From Anaerolineae bacterium (GTDB lineage: Bacteria > Chloroflexota > Anaerolineae > Aggregatilineales > Aggregatilineaceae): a stretch of DNA of 64,000 bases. Position 1 is the stretch's first letter. Every line of letters begins with the position of its first letter. The stretch spans positions 16,405 to 80,404 of the forward strand of contig JAFGHR010000038.1 of assembly GCA_016930015.1 (NCBI GenBank), in the 5' to 3' direction. Below the pieces are notes generated by a model that made no database searches, was not told the DNA's origin, and worked only from the letters and a program-made list of their open reading frames with translations. Shown here in pieces: positions 25,830-34,392 of this stretch. The position numbers and the translations under genes were made by a program.

Positions 25830-27332
25830 ATGAGATTAATCAGGCAGCGCACCGAGGCGGTATTGGGTATTGACGTTGGCACCCAGAGCACCAAATGCGT
25901 TGTGCTGAGCGATAATGGCGACCTGCTCGGTATCGGGCAGCATGGGTACGGCGTTCAAAAACCGCGCCCGAATTGGGCCGAACAATCTCCGGATGAATGG
26001 TGGAACGCTGCCATTAGCGCCGTACGTGATGCCATGCGCCAGGCCAATATACCCCCGACGCGCATATGCGGCATCGGGCTGGCGGGCCAGATGCACGGTT
26101 TGGTAGTGGTCGATCACAACCTGCTGCCACTCCGCCCGGCGATCATCTGGCTCGACCGCCGCAGCGCGAATCTCTGCGATACCGTGTTGGAACGGGTCGG
26201 ACACGATACAGCAGTTCAGATCGCCGGAAACCGCCTATCACCGGGGTTCGCAGCGGCCAGTCTCGCCTGGCTGAACGAAGTCGAACCCGACACGCTCGCC
26301 CAGGCGCGCGCGGTTCTACAGCCCAAAGACTATCTCGTGCTGAGGCTCACAGGGGAGCTTTGCAGCGAGCCAAGTGATGCGTCGGCAACCTGGCTGTTTG
26401 ATATCCACCAGCGCGTTTGGTCTCCCGTGCTGGCCGAGGCGTGCGGCGTCCCTCTGGACATCCTGCCGCCTGTAACCGAATCCGCGGACGTGGTGGGACA
26501 CCTGCGCACCGAGGCCGCCGACGCCCTCGGTTTGCGCGAAGGACTCCCGGTCGTGGCCGGAGCCGCCGACCAGGCGGCGCTGCTGCTGGGTGCCGGTGTT
26601 ATCGACTCCGGGCGCGGATCGCTCACACTGGGAACCGGCGGCCAGATCACGATCGTGTCAAACCGGCCCCGTATTGATCCTGAACTCCGGCTGAACACAT
26701 TTTTCCACGCCGTACCGGGACTGTGGTACACGATGGGCGCGATCTTGAACGGCGGCATCGCGCTGCGCTGGTGGCGGCAGGCAGCCAGCCCGGACGATAA
26801 TCATTCGTATCCTGAGTTATTGGCGACGGCGGAACACGTCCCCGCCGGGTCAGATGGCCTGATCTTTTTGCCCTACCTGGAAGGCGAACGCACCCCGCAC
26901 ATGGACCCACAGGCATCAGGGGCATTTGTCGGCCTGACGCTGCATCACACCCAGGCGCACCTGACACGCGCCGTGCTCGAAGGGGTCGCGTTTGCGTTTC
27001 GAGACTGCCTGCTCACGCTCCAGGAAACCGGACCGGTCCCGGATCATTTCCTGATCGGTGGGGGCGGCTCACAAAGTGGGCTGTGGCGGCGAATCCTGGC
27101 AAGTGTGCTCGGCGTCAGCCTGCAAACAGTCGAAGGTTCCGAACACACAGCTATGGGCGCGGCGCTGCTGGCCGGTTTGGGAGCGAACCTGTTTTACGAC
27201 CTGCCGCAAGCCGTCGCGCACGCGGTGCACTACGGGCCTACGGTTACACCAGACCCCGCCGAACAAGCTATCTATGGCGAACGGCATGCCCAGTTTCAGG
27301 CATTGTACCCGGCCTTGCGTAACATCCGGTGA
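25830..27332 (+). CDS. xylB: Xylulokinase (FGGY carbohydrate kinase)
   Basis: 500 aa, normal length for xylulokinase. The phosphate-1 motif VLGIDVGTQSTKCVV opens the FGGY fold. LAGQMHGLVVVD (residues lining the xylulose site) and the catalytic Asp region GAADQAALLLGAG follow. GGGGSQSGLWRRILASVLG is the second FGGY signature, and AMGAALLAGLGA closes it. It phosphorylates D-xylulose with ATP to D-xylulose 5-phosphate for the pentose phosphate pathway. No xylose isomerase or sugar ABC transporter is next to it, so it stands alone and its natural substrate could be another ketopentose. It is divergent from the recombinase and convergent with the following unknown gene. Confidence 0.94.
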   Translation: MRLIRQRTEAVLGIDVGTQSTKCVVLSDNGDLLGIGQHGYGVQKPRPNWAEQSPDEWWNAAISAVRDAMRQANIPPTRICGIGLAGQMHGLVVVDHNLLPLRPAIIWLDRRSANLCDTVLERVGHDTAVQIAGNRLSPGFAAASLAWLNEVEPDTLAQARAVLQPKDYLVLRLTGELCSEPSDASATWLFDIHQRVWSPVLAEACGVPLDILPPVTESADVVGHLRTEAADALGLREGLPVVAGAADQAALLLGAGVIDSGRGSLTLGTGGQITIVSNRPRIDPELRLNTFFHAVPGLWYTMGAILNGGIALRWWRQAASPDDNHSYPELLATAEHVPAGSDGLIFLPYLEGERTPHMDPQASGAFVGLTLHHTQAHLTRAVLEGVAFAFRDCLLTLQETGPVPDHFLIGGGGSQSGLWRRILASVLGVSLQTVEGSEHTAMGAALLAGLGANLFYDLPQAVAHAVHYGPTVTPDPAEQAIYGERHAQFQALYPALRNIR

Positions 27333-27428
27333 TGCAGCTAAGGCTGAACCAGGAAAATATACCGCCCGTTTGTTCACCCTTGCCGGGGATCGGGTAATTA
27401 TTTTTATGGCGTAGCAGCCTACAACAGA

Positions 27429-28646
27429 TCACGACCACCCACGACGACTGCTGATCTGCCATCCGGCCCACACAATCACGGCCATGATCAACACCGCGAT
27501 CACGCGCACCATGATCAACGCCGGGCGTGTATCAGCGATCAGCACTGCCGTGATGACCAGCCCTAACCCGGCCACCAGGTACACCAGCAGCCGCTCACGC
27601 TCCCCCTGAAGCAGCAGCACGCGCGTTTGAACCGATCGCATCAGGATTTCCATACGCCGCTGCATGGTTGCGATGTGGTGCAGATCGGTTTCGATCTGGG
27701 TCTGCATCATCTCCAGGTCCGCCACACGCGCCGCCCATACATTCGGCCCGGCATCCCACAAACCGGACTGCATCAGCGCCAACCGGTAGCCGGTAGCCAA
27801 TATGCGTAATTCCTGGGCAGCGGCTTCAGTGGTCGATAGGTCGCCCAATACGTCATTGTACGCCGACTCCAATGTCTCTAGCTGGGTACGAAGCGGCGTC
27901 ACCGCATCTCGATGATGGTCGTGGGTTCCGGGTGTGGCCCAATCTTGCATGGTTTGTGCCACCTGGTCCAGCGCGTGCCGTTGAGTCCGGACCGAGCTAG
28001 ACGCGTGGGTTTCGTATGTGTTCAGGCGATGGTGGGCCTGGGTAGCATACCAATCCAGGCGGGGGGCCTGCGTGCTCAAAAAGTGGTTGGCGCGCATCTG
28101 GGTACGCGCATCGGGATACACCAGCACGTGGGATGCATCATCCCGGCTGAGACATAACACACCAAACGAAGTTTTGAGCGGTTGTGAGCGGTTCTGTTCC
28201 AGGTCTTCCGGTGGGCGCGGCGCGATCCCGCACCAGTAATGGATTGCCTGGAGCCACGACGGCGTTGTGGGCGGCGGATTCAAGGATTCATCCAACATCG
28301 TCCAGACAGCCTGCTCGTGTTCCCCTGCGCGCGCGACCACCACCCGCAGCAGCAGCATGTTGCGCAGCACATACGCAAATAACCACGCCGACGCGTTGAT
28401 CTGCCCTTGCAGCTCGCCTGTTTGCATCAGCAAGTGAACGGTCGAAGGTGACTGGCTTTCCCACGGCGAGAACGGCGGCAGCGTTGGGGTATGCATCGAC
28501 AACCAGCCCGCGACCGATTGAAGAATACGCTGCGTGTCCATCACAAAAGCGTTGTGACGTTCCTGGCGGCGAGTCGGGCTGTCGCCGGGGGCCTCACGCA
28601 GGTAATAGTAAGTGACATTCACCATCGGCTCTCGGATAATCATCAT
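27429..28646 (-). CDS. Unknown coiled-coil protein with C-terminal membrane hairpin
   Basis: 405 aa, not recognised. AAAGGGG precedes the ATG pair. Residues about 1-220 look globular, rich in Trp, His and Pro (SWLQAIHYWCGIAPRP), and contain YYYLREAPGD and VLCLSRDDASHVLVYPD. About 240-345 is a helical region with heptad-like spacing. The end is a two-segment membrane hairpin (LLVYLVAGLGLVITAVLIA and MVRVIAVLIMAVIVWAGW) with a basic tail (SSRRGWS). The topology recalls CorA-type channels, but the GMN signature is absent, so transport is not claimed. It stands alone, convergent with xylB. Confidence 0.75.
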   Translation of the reverse strand: MMIIREPMVNVTYYYLREAPGDSPTRRQERHNAFVMDTQRILQSVAGWLSMHTPTLPPFSPWESQSPSTVHLLMQTGELQGQINASAWLFAYVLRNMLLLRVVVARAGEHEQAVWTMLDESLNPPPTTPSWLQAIHYWCGIAPRPPEDLEQNRSQPLKTSFGVLCLSRDDASHVLVYPDARTQMRANHFLSTQAPRLDWYATQAHHRLNTYETHASSSVRTQRHALDQVAQTMQDWATPGTHDHHRDAVTPLRTQLETLESAYNDVLGDLSTTEAAAQELRILATGYRLALMQSGLWDAGPNVWAARVADLEMMQTQIETDLHHIATMQRRMEILMRSVQTRVLLLQGERERLLVYLVAGLGLVITAVLIADTRPALIMVRVIAVLIMAVIVWAGWQISSRRGWS

Positions 28647-29029
28647 GCATCCCCTTTACGATTGACTGGCGGTTACTGCTGGCCAGACATCTGCCACAAC
28701 CGGCGCTGACCGATCAATACTGCACGTTCGGGTAAAAATCTTCCTGGGCAACCACCGGCCAGGAAGGAATGCCGTTTCTTTTTCTCCCACTACGTGTAAA
28801 ACCGCGCTGCACGGGTGAAAGTTACACAACTATGAACAAACCCAACATGTGCGCACTGTTATCTTAATGATAAACAAAAACAGCGTCCGGGCCAGTATCA
28901 TAGACAAAATCGAGACATCTTATGTGGATGCCAATACACACCGGTTAACCGGCCTGTCGAATACTTGCTGCTCCTGGTCTGTCACGGTATAAACAAGCGG
29001 CTTAGTTCAAAAAACGGTCAACGATACGT
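28647..29029. other. 383-base noncoding gap with an orphan hairpin
   Basis: This region lies between the divergent unknown gene and the glycosyltransferase, so it should hold both promoters. Its one strong element is CTTCCTGG (28740-28747) with CCAGGAAG (28759-28766). Read on the minus strand this hairpin is followed by ATTTTTA, like a terminator, but no minus-strand gene lies upstream of it. A small RNA reading leftward from about 29.0 kb is one possibility. No ORF of interest was seen. Confidence 0.35.
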
Positions 29030-30367
29030 GTGATAGCAGACCATTCAATTTCCCAACGGCGAAAAATTTGGGCGGCTCCGGCAGCCGTTTTTTTTGTTGC
29101 CCTGGCGCTGCGACTGCTGTTTGTGCTCGCGCTGGATACGTCCCCCGCGCTCGAAGGCGGTGACGCCAACTGGTACATGGAATACGGCCACGACCTGGTG
29201 ACGACCGGAACGACAGCCGGGCCGGTGCAAACCGCGCCGCTGTATCTGATCGTTGTGGGCAGTGTGCAGACGCTGACACCCGGCGGGTCTTCCGGTGATG
29301 CGGTCTACACGTATACCGAGATGCAGGTGATCCGTATCCTGCAGGCGATACTCGGCGCGGGCCTGTGCCTGTTTGCGGCGGAGCTTGCACGCCGCACATT
29401 CTCCCAGGGCGTAGGGTGGATCACCGGTTTTGTGCTGGCTATCAGCCCGACACTCATCATCGAAGCTGGTCACCTGACAACTGAGGGGTTGTTCCTGTTT
29501 TTGCTGGTCGGGGGACTGGCTCTGTATGCACGCGGGCAGCCTCAACCCACCGTCCGCCTGGTGGCCGCCGTTGGCGTCGTCCTGGGATTGGCCACACTGA
29601 CACGCGCCATCCTGTTACTATTCCCGGCGGCATTTGTACTACACCTGTTTCTGAACCATCGTGAGCGCTGGATTCGTCTATCCCTGGCCCTGTTACTCAG
29701 TTTTGGGCTAATCACATCAACCTGGACCGTATATAACGCGCTGCACTGGCACCGGTTCATCATTGGCGGTGAGGGGCTGTTGAGCTTTCTGTACCTGGGC
29801 GCTGAAGGCCCCGCCGCACCGGCAGACCTCGACAGTGAACTGGGCATTACAGTCGAAGATGACGCCGACGACCGGCACGACGCCCTCCGCGAAGGCGTTG
29901 TCGACAGCATCACGAGTGATCCGGCTGGCTGGGCGGGCCATCGTGTGAAAGAACTGGTCCGGTCCTATCTCCAACCGCATAACACGGTTTATTTTGGTGG
30001 TCAGAGTGTGAAAGATGCAGCCGCGGATTGGCTGCGCGGTGACCGGTCCCTGGCAGGACTACGCGATATCATAAGTATGCCGGACTTCGGGTATAAACTG
30101 CTGCTGTATGCGTTCCACTACGGCGGGCTGATTCTCGGTGCGGCGGGCATGGTGCTCGCCTGGCGCCGCTGGTTTGACCTGCTGCCGCTGTACGCCGTCC
30201 CGCTCTACTTCACAGCGATTCACCTGGTGCTGCTGGCCCTGCCGCGTTACCTGTTCCCACTCTATCCGGTCCTGTGGGTGTTCGGATCGGCGGTCATCGT
30301 TCAATCGTGGGACAGATTCCGCCGCCAACCCGAACACGGACAACGCCACGCCTTATTCAGACGGTGA
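29030..30367 (+). CDS. GT-C-type membrane glycosyltransferase (GT39/ArnT-like)
   Basis: 445 aa with about 10 or 11 membrane segments. The first extracytoplasmic loop after TM1 carries GGDANWYMEYG, matching the acidic metal/substrate motif of GT-C transferases. The following loop QTAPLYLIVVGSV and TLTRAILLLFPAAF are typical of the PMT/ArnT fold. The C-terminal part contains LPRYLFPLYPVLWVFG, also seen in this fold. Such enzymes move a sugar from a polyprenyl-phosphate donor to a lipid or protein on the outer face of the membrane. Donor and acceptor are unknown. The start is a GTG without a good ribosome site. The 3' end overlaps the convergent YceI-like gene by 15 bases. Confidence 0.85.
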   Translation: MIADHSISQRRKIWAAPAAVFFVALALRLLFVLALDTSPALEGGDANWYMEYGHDLVTTGTTAGPVQTAPLYLIVVGSVQTLTPGGSSGDAVYTYTEMQVIRILQAILGAGLCLFAAELARRTFSQGVGWITGFVLAISPTLIIEAGHLTTEGLFLFLLVGGLALYARGQPQPTVRLVAAVGVVLGLATLTRAILLLFPAAFVLHLFLNHRERWIRLSLALLLSFGLITSTWTVYNALHWHRFIIGGEGLLSFLYLGAEGPAAPADLDSELGITVEDDADDRHDALREGVVDSITSDPAGWAGHRVKELVRSYLQPHNTVYFGGQSVKDAAADWLRGDRSLAGLRDIISMPDFGYKLLLYAFHYGGLILGAAGMVLAWRRWFDLLPLYAVPLYFTAIHLVLLALPRYLFPLYPVLWVFGSAVIVQSWDRFRRQPEHGQRHALFRR

Positions 30368-31039
30368 TTCCGCCGTTGCCACAATACTGTCGCTCTCATA
30401 CGCTTGCAGCCGGGCGGTGAGATCGATCATGGTGCTGCCGGGCAAATCCACACCGTGATTGGCCAGATCAAGCTCCGACGTGGCAACCGCCCACATATCA
30501 CCACTGACTAACTGCGCCTCAACCGCCATGCTGTACGCGTCCGTCTCATTACGCACGTCCAGCTCGCCGTCCAGGTCAAAATAGATCACGTCTTCAGTTA
30601 CGGGGACCAACTCGCGAGACGTCGCCACGTAAAACGCCACGGGATAATCACCCGTCAACATGGCCGCGCGCATCACCCGGTCAATGGCGGCGTTACCCGT
30701 GTCAAGCGCGTCAACATGGATTTCCAGGCGAACCAATACCCGCAGTTCATCACCAACCGGTTCCAGGGTAATCGTCCCCGCCCGCACCGGGAAAACACCA
30801 TCCAGGTCAAAACCACCAATATTGGCCGTAAAATCGACCTGTGATTCTTGCGGCGATACCTCAAACACGCGTGCTGTCTGGGCCGCCAGGGTCGGCGTCA
30901 CAAGATCGGTTGACGTGTCGCCTTTATCGCCGGGATCAAGCAGCGTCACCATGATAATCGCGGCAGCAATAACAACGATAACCAATGCAAACACAATTCC
31001 GAGCACAATGGTCAGCAAGCGCCTCGAACGAGCCGTCAT
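30353..31039 (-). CDS. YceI-like domain protein, membrane-anchored
   Basis: 228 aa. An N-terminal membrane anchor (about 9-33, LLTIVLGIVFALVIVVIAAAII) is followed by a short linker and the YceI lipocalin-like barrel (about 55-205). The barrel is recognised by FEVSPQESQVDFTANIGGFDLDG, RVMRAAMLTGDYPVAFYVAT and the HGVDLPGSTMIDLTARL end. YceI proteins bind isoprenoid-type lipids such as polyprenyl chains. That could be relevant to the neighbouring GT-C transferase, which should use a polyprenyl-phosphate donor, but the genes are convergent and not cotranscribed. The link is inference. The final codons overlap the glycosyltransferase gene by 15 bases. Confidence 0.88.
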   Translation of the reverse strand: MTARSRRLLTIVLGIVFALVIVVIAAAIIMVTLLDPGDKGDTSTDLVTPTLAAQTARVFEVSPQESQVDFTANIGGFDLDGVFPVRAGTITLEPVGDELRVLVRLEIHVDALDTGNAAIDRVMRAAMLTGDYPVAFYVATSRELVPVTEDVIYFDLDGELDVRNETDAYSMAVEAQLVSGDMWAVATSELDLANHGVDLPGSTMIDLTARLQAYESDSIVATAESPSE

Positions 31040-31093
31040 TATAGAAACACTCCTCCTATGGGACTCCTGTGGAATATGGAACGCAAACAGCGT

Positions 31094-32881
31094 TTAGCGT
31101 GGTTTCATGCGATCATGCGCCAGCATAAAGATCAGCCGCCCGGCAAAGTAGGTGCTAAACCCGCCCGATGCCAGCAGCAGCGCTACCAGCGCCGTGAACG
31201 CCCGTCCTTTGTCTTCAATGTTGCCAAACAGGCGAATGCCGGATTTCGGCTGCACCAGGGGCGCCAGCGTGATGACGACCGGCTCGGATGTCAGCGTTTC
31301 GCCGCCGGATTCGGACACCACGGCGACCAGTGTCACATCACCGTCGCCAAACAGCGTGATAACGGCTTCCCAGGTGCCATCGTCTGCGACGGAAACCGTC
31401 GTTAGCAATTGGCCTGTCGCCTGGTTGATCACATCCAACGCGGCCCCTGGTGTGGCCACCCCGCGCACGCTGATCGTTCCCGGCGAATAGACTTCACCGG
31501 ATGCAGGCGCATCAATACGCGGGCGCGGCGCTACCAGTTCTAGAGATGCCGTCACCGGAGCACTGATCCCACCGCCGCCGTTTGATGTTACCGCGCTAAT
31601 CGTGACCGGGCCAACAATATTCGGCTGCCATGTAGCCTCCCAGGTGCCGTTCGAGTCTACGATCGCCTGGGCAACCGGCGTACCATCCACGGTGATATCA
31701 ACCGACGTTCCCGGCTCACCTGACCCGCTGATCACAACCGGCTCGAACACGGATACGGACGGGTCAAGCCCGTCGATCTGGGGTGGGACAGGTGGTGTAG
31801 CCGTAGCGGTGGCGGTGAATGAAGCCGTCGGCGTGACACTCGCCGTCACTGTGAACGTGGCGGTACGTGATGGGACCGGCGTACCGGTTGCGACCTGGGC
31901 TGCTACGACGCCGGTACGGGACGGCGAAGGGATCGGGCTGTTTGTGCGTGTAGCGCTGGGTCGCGGCGTGGCTGTATCCGACGGAACCAGGGCCACAGCC
32001 GTAGGTGTATCGGTGGGTGACATTGTGCGCGTAGGCCGCAGCGGTGTTTTGGTCGGTGGGACCGGGCTCGCTGTGCGGGTCGCCGTGTTAGTCGGCGTGT
32101 TGCTTGGTGTGAGCGTCGCCGTAGCGGTGGGGGTAGCGGTCGCGGTCGCCGTGGCGGTTGCCGTGGCGGTAGACGTATCAGTCGGCGTCAGCGTGGCGGT
32201 CGCGGTCGCTGTAACCGTCGCGGTAGCGGTAACCGTAGCGGTCGCCGTCGGTGTATTCGTCGGCACTTCACCAACCTGGAAACCAACCGGAACACTGGCG
32301 CTGGCGGCACCCTCGCCGCCAACCGCAACCACTGACAGGTTATGCGACCCTTCGATCAACCCTTCCGGCAGATCAACCGCCCACATGCCGGAATCATCAA
32401 CAACGGCAGCAGCGATGAGCACATCCTGATCGTAGACCTGGATCGTATCGCCGGGCTGCGCATTTCCGGTAAGCGTAAGAGCTTGCCCGGCATAAGTATC
32501 TGCGAGCGCCAGCGGTGCGACCAGCGGCGTGGGCCAGGGTGTTACCGTAGGCGTGCTGGTCGGTGTGTTGGTCGCGGTCGGCGTTGGTGTGGACGTATTG
32601 GTAACCGTCGCGGTAGCGGTCGCCGTCGCCGTAGCGGTGGGCGTCGCGGTCCATGTGGCGGTGGGTGTGGGCGTGCTGGTAGCCGTCTCGGTGGGCGTAT
32701 ACGTAAGTGTCGGCGTGGCGGTAACCGTCGCGCTGGCGACTTGGGCCGCTGCCGTATCGTCGTCCACATCGTAAAACTCGGTCCAGAACAGAATCGCTGC
32801 CAGGCCGGACGTGATCAGCAAACCAATAAAAAACAGCATGTCAAGACGGCGAACCAGCCGCCGCCTGAAGTCATCGCTCAC
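31094..32881 (-). CDS. Thr/Pro/Ala-rich membrane protein with bacterial Ig-like domains
   Basis: 595 aa. TM1 (about 15-33) is followed by a low-complexity Thr/Pro/Ala stretch (about 48-112, ATPTATATATATATV). Then an Ig-like domain (about 118-205, LTLTGNAQPGDTIQVYDQD), a second longer Thr-rich stretch (about 208-365), two more Ig-like units (about 370-545, VVISGSGEPGTSVDITVDG and ISVRGVATPGAALDVIN) and a C-terminal TM (about 562-585). The Thr-rich parts are probably extended, perhaps O-glycosylated stalks on the outer face. Function is likely structural or adhesive. Its start overlaps the stop of the upstream 32878-33918 gene by ATGA, so the two are translationally coupled. Confidence 0.85.
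   Translation of the reverse strand: MSDDFRRRLVRRLDMLFFIGLLITSGLAAILFWTEFYDVDDDTAAAQVASATVTATPTLTYTPTETATSTPTPTATWTATPTATATATATATVTNTSTPTPTATNTPTSTPTVTPWPTPLVAPLALADTYAGQALTLTGNAQPGDTIQVYDQDVLIAAAVVDDSGMWAVDLPEGLIEGSHNLSVVAVGGEGAASASVPVGFQVGEVPTNTPTATATVTATATVTATATATLTPTDTSTATATATATATATPTATATLTPSNTPTNTATRTASPVPPTKTPLRPTRTMSPTDTPTAVALVPSDTATPRPSATRTNSPIPSPSRTGVVAAQVATGTPVPSRTATFTVTASVTPTASFTATATATPPVPPQIDGLDPSVSVFEPVVISGSGEPGTSVDITVDGTPVAQAIVDSNGTWEATWQPNIVGPVTISAVTSNGGGGISAPVTASLELVAPRPRIDAPASGEVYSPGTISVRGVATPGAALDVINQATGQLLTTVSVADDGTWEAVITLFGDGDVTLVAVVSESGGETLTSEPVVITLAPLVQPKSGIRLFGNIEDKGRAFTALVALLLASGGFSTYFAGRLIFMLAHDRMKPR
31797..32262 (-). repeat. Low-complexity Thr-rich coding repeat (longer block)
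   Basis: Degenerate hexamer-like repeats (GTAGCGGTCGCGGT-type on the plus strand) encode alternating Thr with Ala, Pro or Val on the minus strand. Read in the opposite direction they give the spurious VAVAVAV ORFs in the track. Such blocks are prone to length change by slippage or recombination. Confidence 0.75.
32537..32745 (-). repeat. Low-complexity Thr-rich coding repeat (shorter block)
   Basis: Second block of the same Thr/Pro/Ala codon repeat near the N-terminus of the Ig-like protein, between its TM1 and first Ig-like domain. Confidence 0.72.
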
Positions 32882-33918
32882 GACAGGTTCTCCATTTTTT
32901 CGCGCTGTGCGACCAACGCCTTGGCCTGCTCGATCCAGCTTTCCGCTTTGATGCTGCGCTTGATCACAGCCTGGACCTCTTCCGGCGTCATCGCTGCTAA
33001 CTGTTGAAGGGTCTGGATACCGGCCTTGCGAAGCGCCCCGGCATACACCGGGCCTATACCCTTAACATCCGTCAGGCGGTCACCATATGTGGCAGCCAAA
33101 AACCGGCCTTCTAACATGGGGAACAACCGGCCCAGTTGGCCGGCGATACGGTGAAGCGCTCCCGCCTGCTCCCGTTGCTCGGTTGCGGCTGTGACCAGCA
33201 TGGTAGTATGTTCGCCAACCTTGGTATCCAGGCGCTGGGCAATTTGCAGTTGGACTGCCATCTGGCGATCCAGTTCGGCCAGGGTACGCGCGTGCTCGGC
33301 AACCGTTCCGTCAATTTCATTCCTGGTGGCAGCCCACGCATCCAACCGGGCACCGATATCAACCAGTTTTTCGGCCTGGTGCTGGACCAACACGACAAGC
33401 TGATCACGATCGGCTGGTTGATCCAGGCGCCCGCCAAGCTGTTCCACCCGGATTTTCTGTTCGCTCACCTGGGCCTGAATGCCGGGCAGGTCCACCGTTG
33501 TGATCTGATCCAACCGGTGCGATACCTGGCCGAGCGTGGTTGACTGGCCGGCAAGGCGCTCGCCTATCTGGCTGAGTTGGCCGGACTGGCGGCCTAGCAG
33601 TGTGCGCAGCGACTCAACCGTATCGGTTTGCACATGTAACATGTCCGCCAGGGCTTTGTGACCGGATTCGGTACCCTGGGGGCCAAAAGCGGCTTCGAGT
33701 TGGTGGGTATGATCATCTAACGCTGTGTTCAGCCGCTCGATGATGGTTCGCTGTTCGAGCAGTTCCGCCTGGATCGCATCGTCCAGCATGCCGACTGACT
33801 CCAGGGGTACTGGCTCAAGCAGGCGCGGACGCACACTAAACACGTAAAACAGGGCGGTGACCAACACGGTCACAAATGCGCCAAGAGATAAAATAGCAAA
33901 GGCCTGCACCGGTTCCAT
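32878..33918 (-). CDS. Membrane-anchored coiled-coil protein with C-terminal helix-hairpin-helix
   Basis: 346 aa. One N-terminal membrane segment (about 8-28, LSLGAFVTVLVTALFYVFSV) is followed by a long coiled-coil region (about 45-265) built of recurring units such as LSQIGERLAGQSTTLGQVSHRLDQI. The C-terminus holds LTDVKGIGPVYAGALRKAGIQTLQQLAAM (about 283-311), a helix-hairpin-helix of the kind often found in DNA-binding or scaffold proteins. The overall layout recalls RmuC or RMD-type scaffolds, but no nuclease motif is present. Translational coupling (ATGA) with the Ig-like membrane protein suggests they form one complex, with this protein facing the cytoplasm. Confidence 0.8.
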   Translation of the reverse strand: MEPVQAFAILSLGAFVTVLVTALFYVFSVRPRLLEPVPLESVGMLDDAIQAELLEQRTIIERLNTALDDHTHQLEAAFGPQGTESGHKALADMLHVQTDTVESLRTLLGRQSGQLSQIGERLAGQSTTLGQVSHRLDQITTVDLPGIQAQVSEQKIRVEQLGGRLDQPADRDQLVVLVQHQAEKLVDIGARLDAWAATRNEIDGTVAEHARTLAELDRQMAVQLQIAQRLDTKVGEHTTMLVTAATEQREQAGALHRIAGQLGRLFPMLEGRFLAATYGDRLTDVKGIGPVYAGALRKAGIQTLQQLAAMTPEEVQAVIKRSIKAESWIEQAKALVAQREKMENLS

Positions 33919-34028
33919 ATTGCCACTCCCCGACTGGCCGTGATCAACGAACAGACGTATACAGCCCTGCCCATCATTATAGTCTAGACTGGCCCTCGTG
34001 AGAAACCCGCGCTTAATCGTACAACGAA

Positions 34029-34053
34029 CAAGCGCCCGATAAAGGGGCGCTTG
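34029..34053 (-). terminator. Hairpin terminator after the Flp pilin gene
   Basis: CAAGCGCCC and GGGCGCTTG form a perfect 9-bp stem with a 7-base loop. On the minus strand it is followed by TTCGTTGT. It lies about 50 bases past the pilin stop codon. Confidence 0.65.
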
Positions 34054-34100
34054 CGGTTCTGTTTGCTACTCAACAGCCACCAGGGGCTGCGATGAGAGCA

Positions 34101-34247
34101 CTAGAGGTTGGTAACGATATTCGAGAAAATGTTACCAATGGCCGGGCCCAACAGGGCCAGAATGATGATAACCACGACAGCTACCAAGACCAGGATAAGG
34201 GCGTACTCTACGAGGCCCTGACCCTCTTCGCGCGGAAGGTACAACAT
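34101..34247 (-). CDS. Flp/Fap-type type IVb pilin
   Basis: 48 aa from the ATG at 34247, which has GGAGG 8 bases upstream. The track start 12 codons earlier lacks one. A short charged leader (LYLPREEGQG) ends in Gly before LVEYALILVLVAVVV, the exact arrangement cut by a type IV prepilin peptidase, with the conserved Glu at position +3. The mature part is a single hydrophobic helix and a short tail. Flp pilins assemble into tight-adherence pili. No Tad secretion genes (tadA/B/C, rcpA, cpaA) are in the window, so the machinery must be encoded elsewhere. A terminator follows. Confidence 0.9.
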   Translation of the reverse strand: MLYLPREEGQGLVEYALILVLVAVVVIIILALLGPAIGNIFSNIVTNL

Positions 34248-34392
34248 GATAATTCCTCCACTGATCATTAAGATATGATACACTCAGCATTGAGCTAAAC
34301 TCAGGTTAGCACGGTTTCGAGCCAAGCGTCATTAGTACCATAGTCCCAACAATTGGGCGGGCCAGCCGAAGAATAAGGTTAACGCGCCTGTC

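Noticed and set aside
31602-32774. Plus-strand ORFs encoding VAVAVAV-type protein (275 aa and 81 aa)
   Set aside because: They are the reverse reading of the Thr-codon repeats of the Ig-like membrane protein, whose domains and coupling to its neighbour are convincing.
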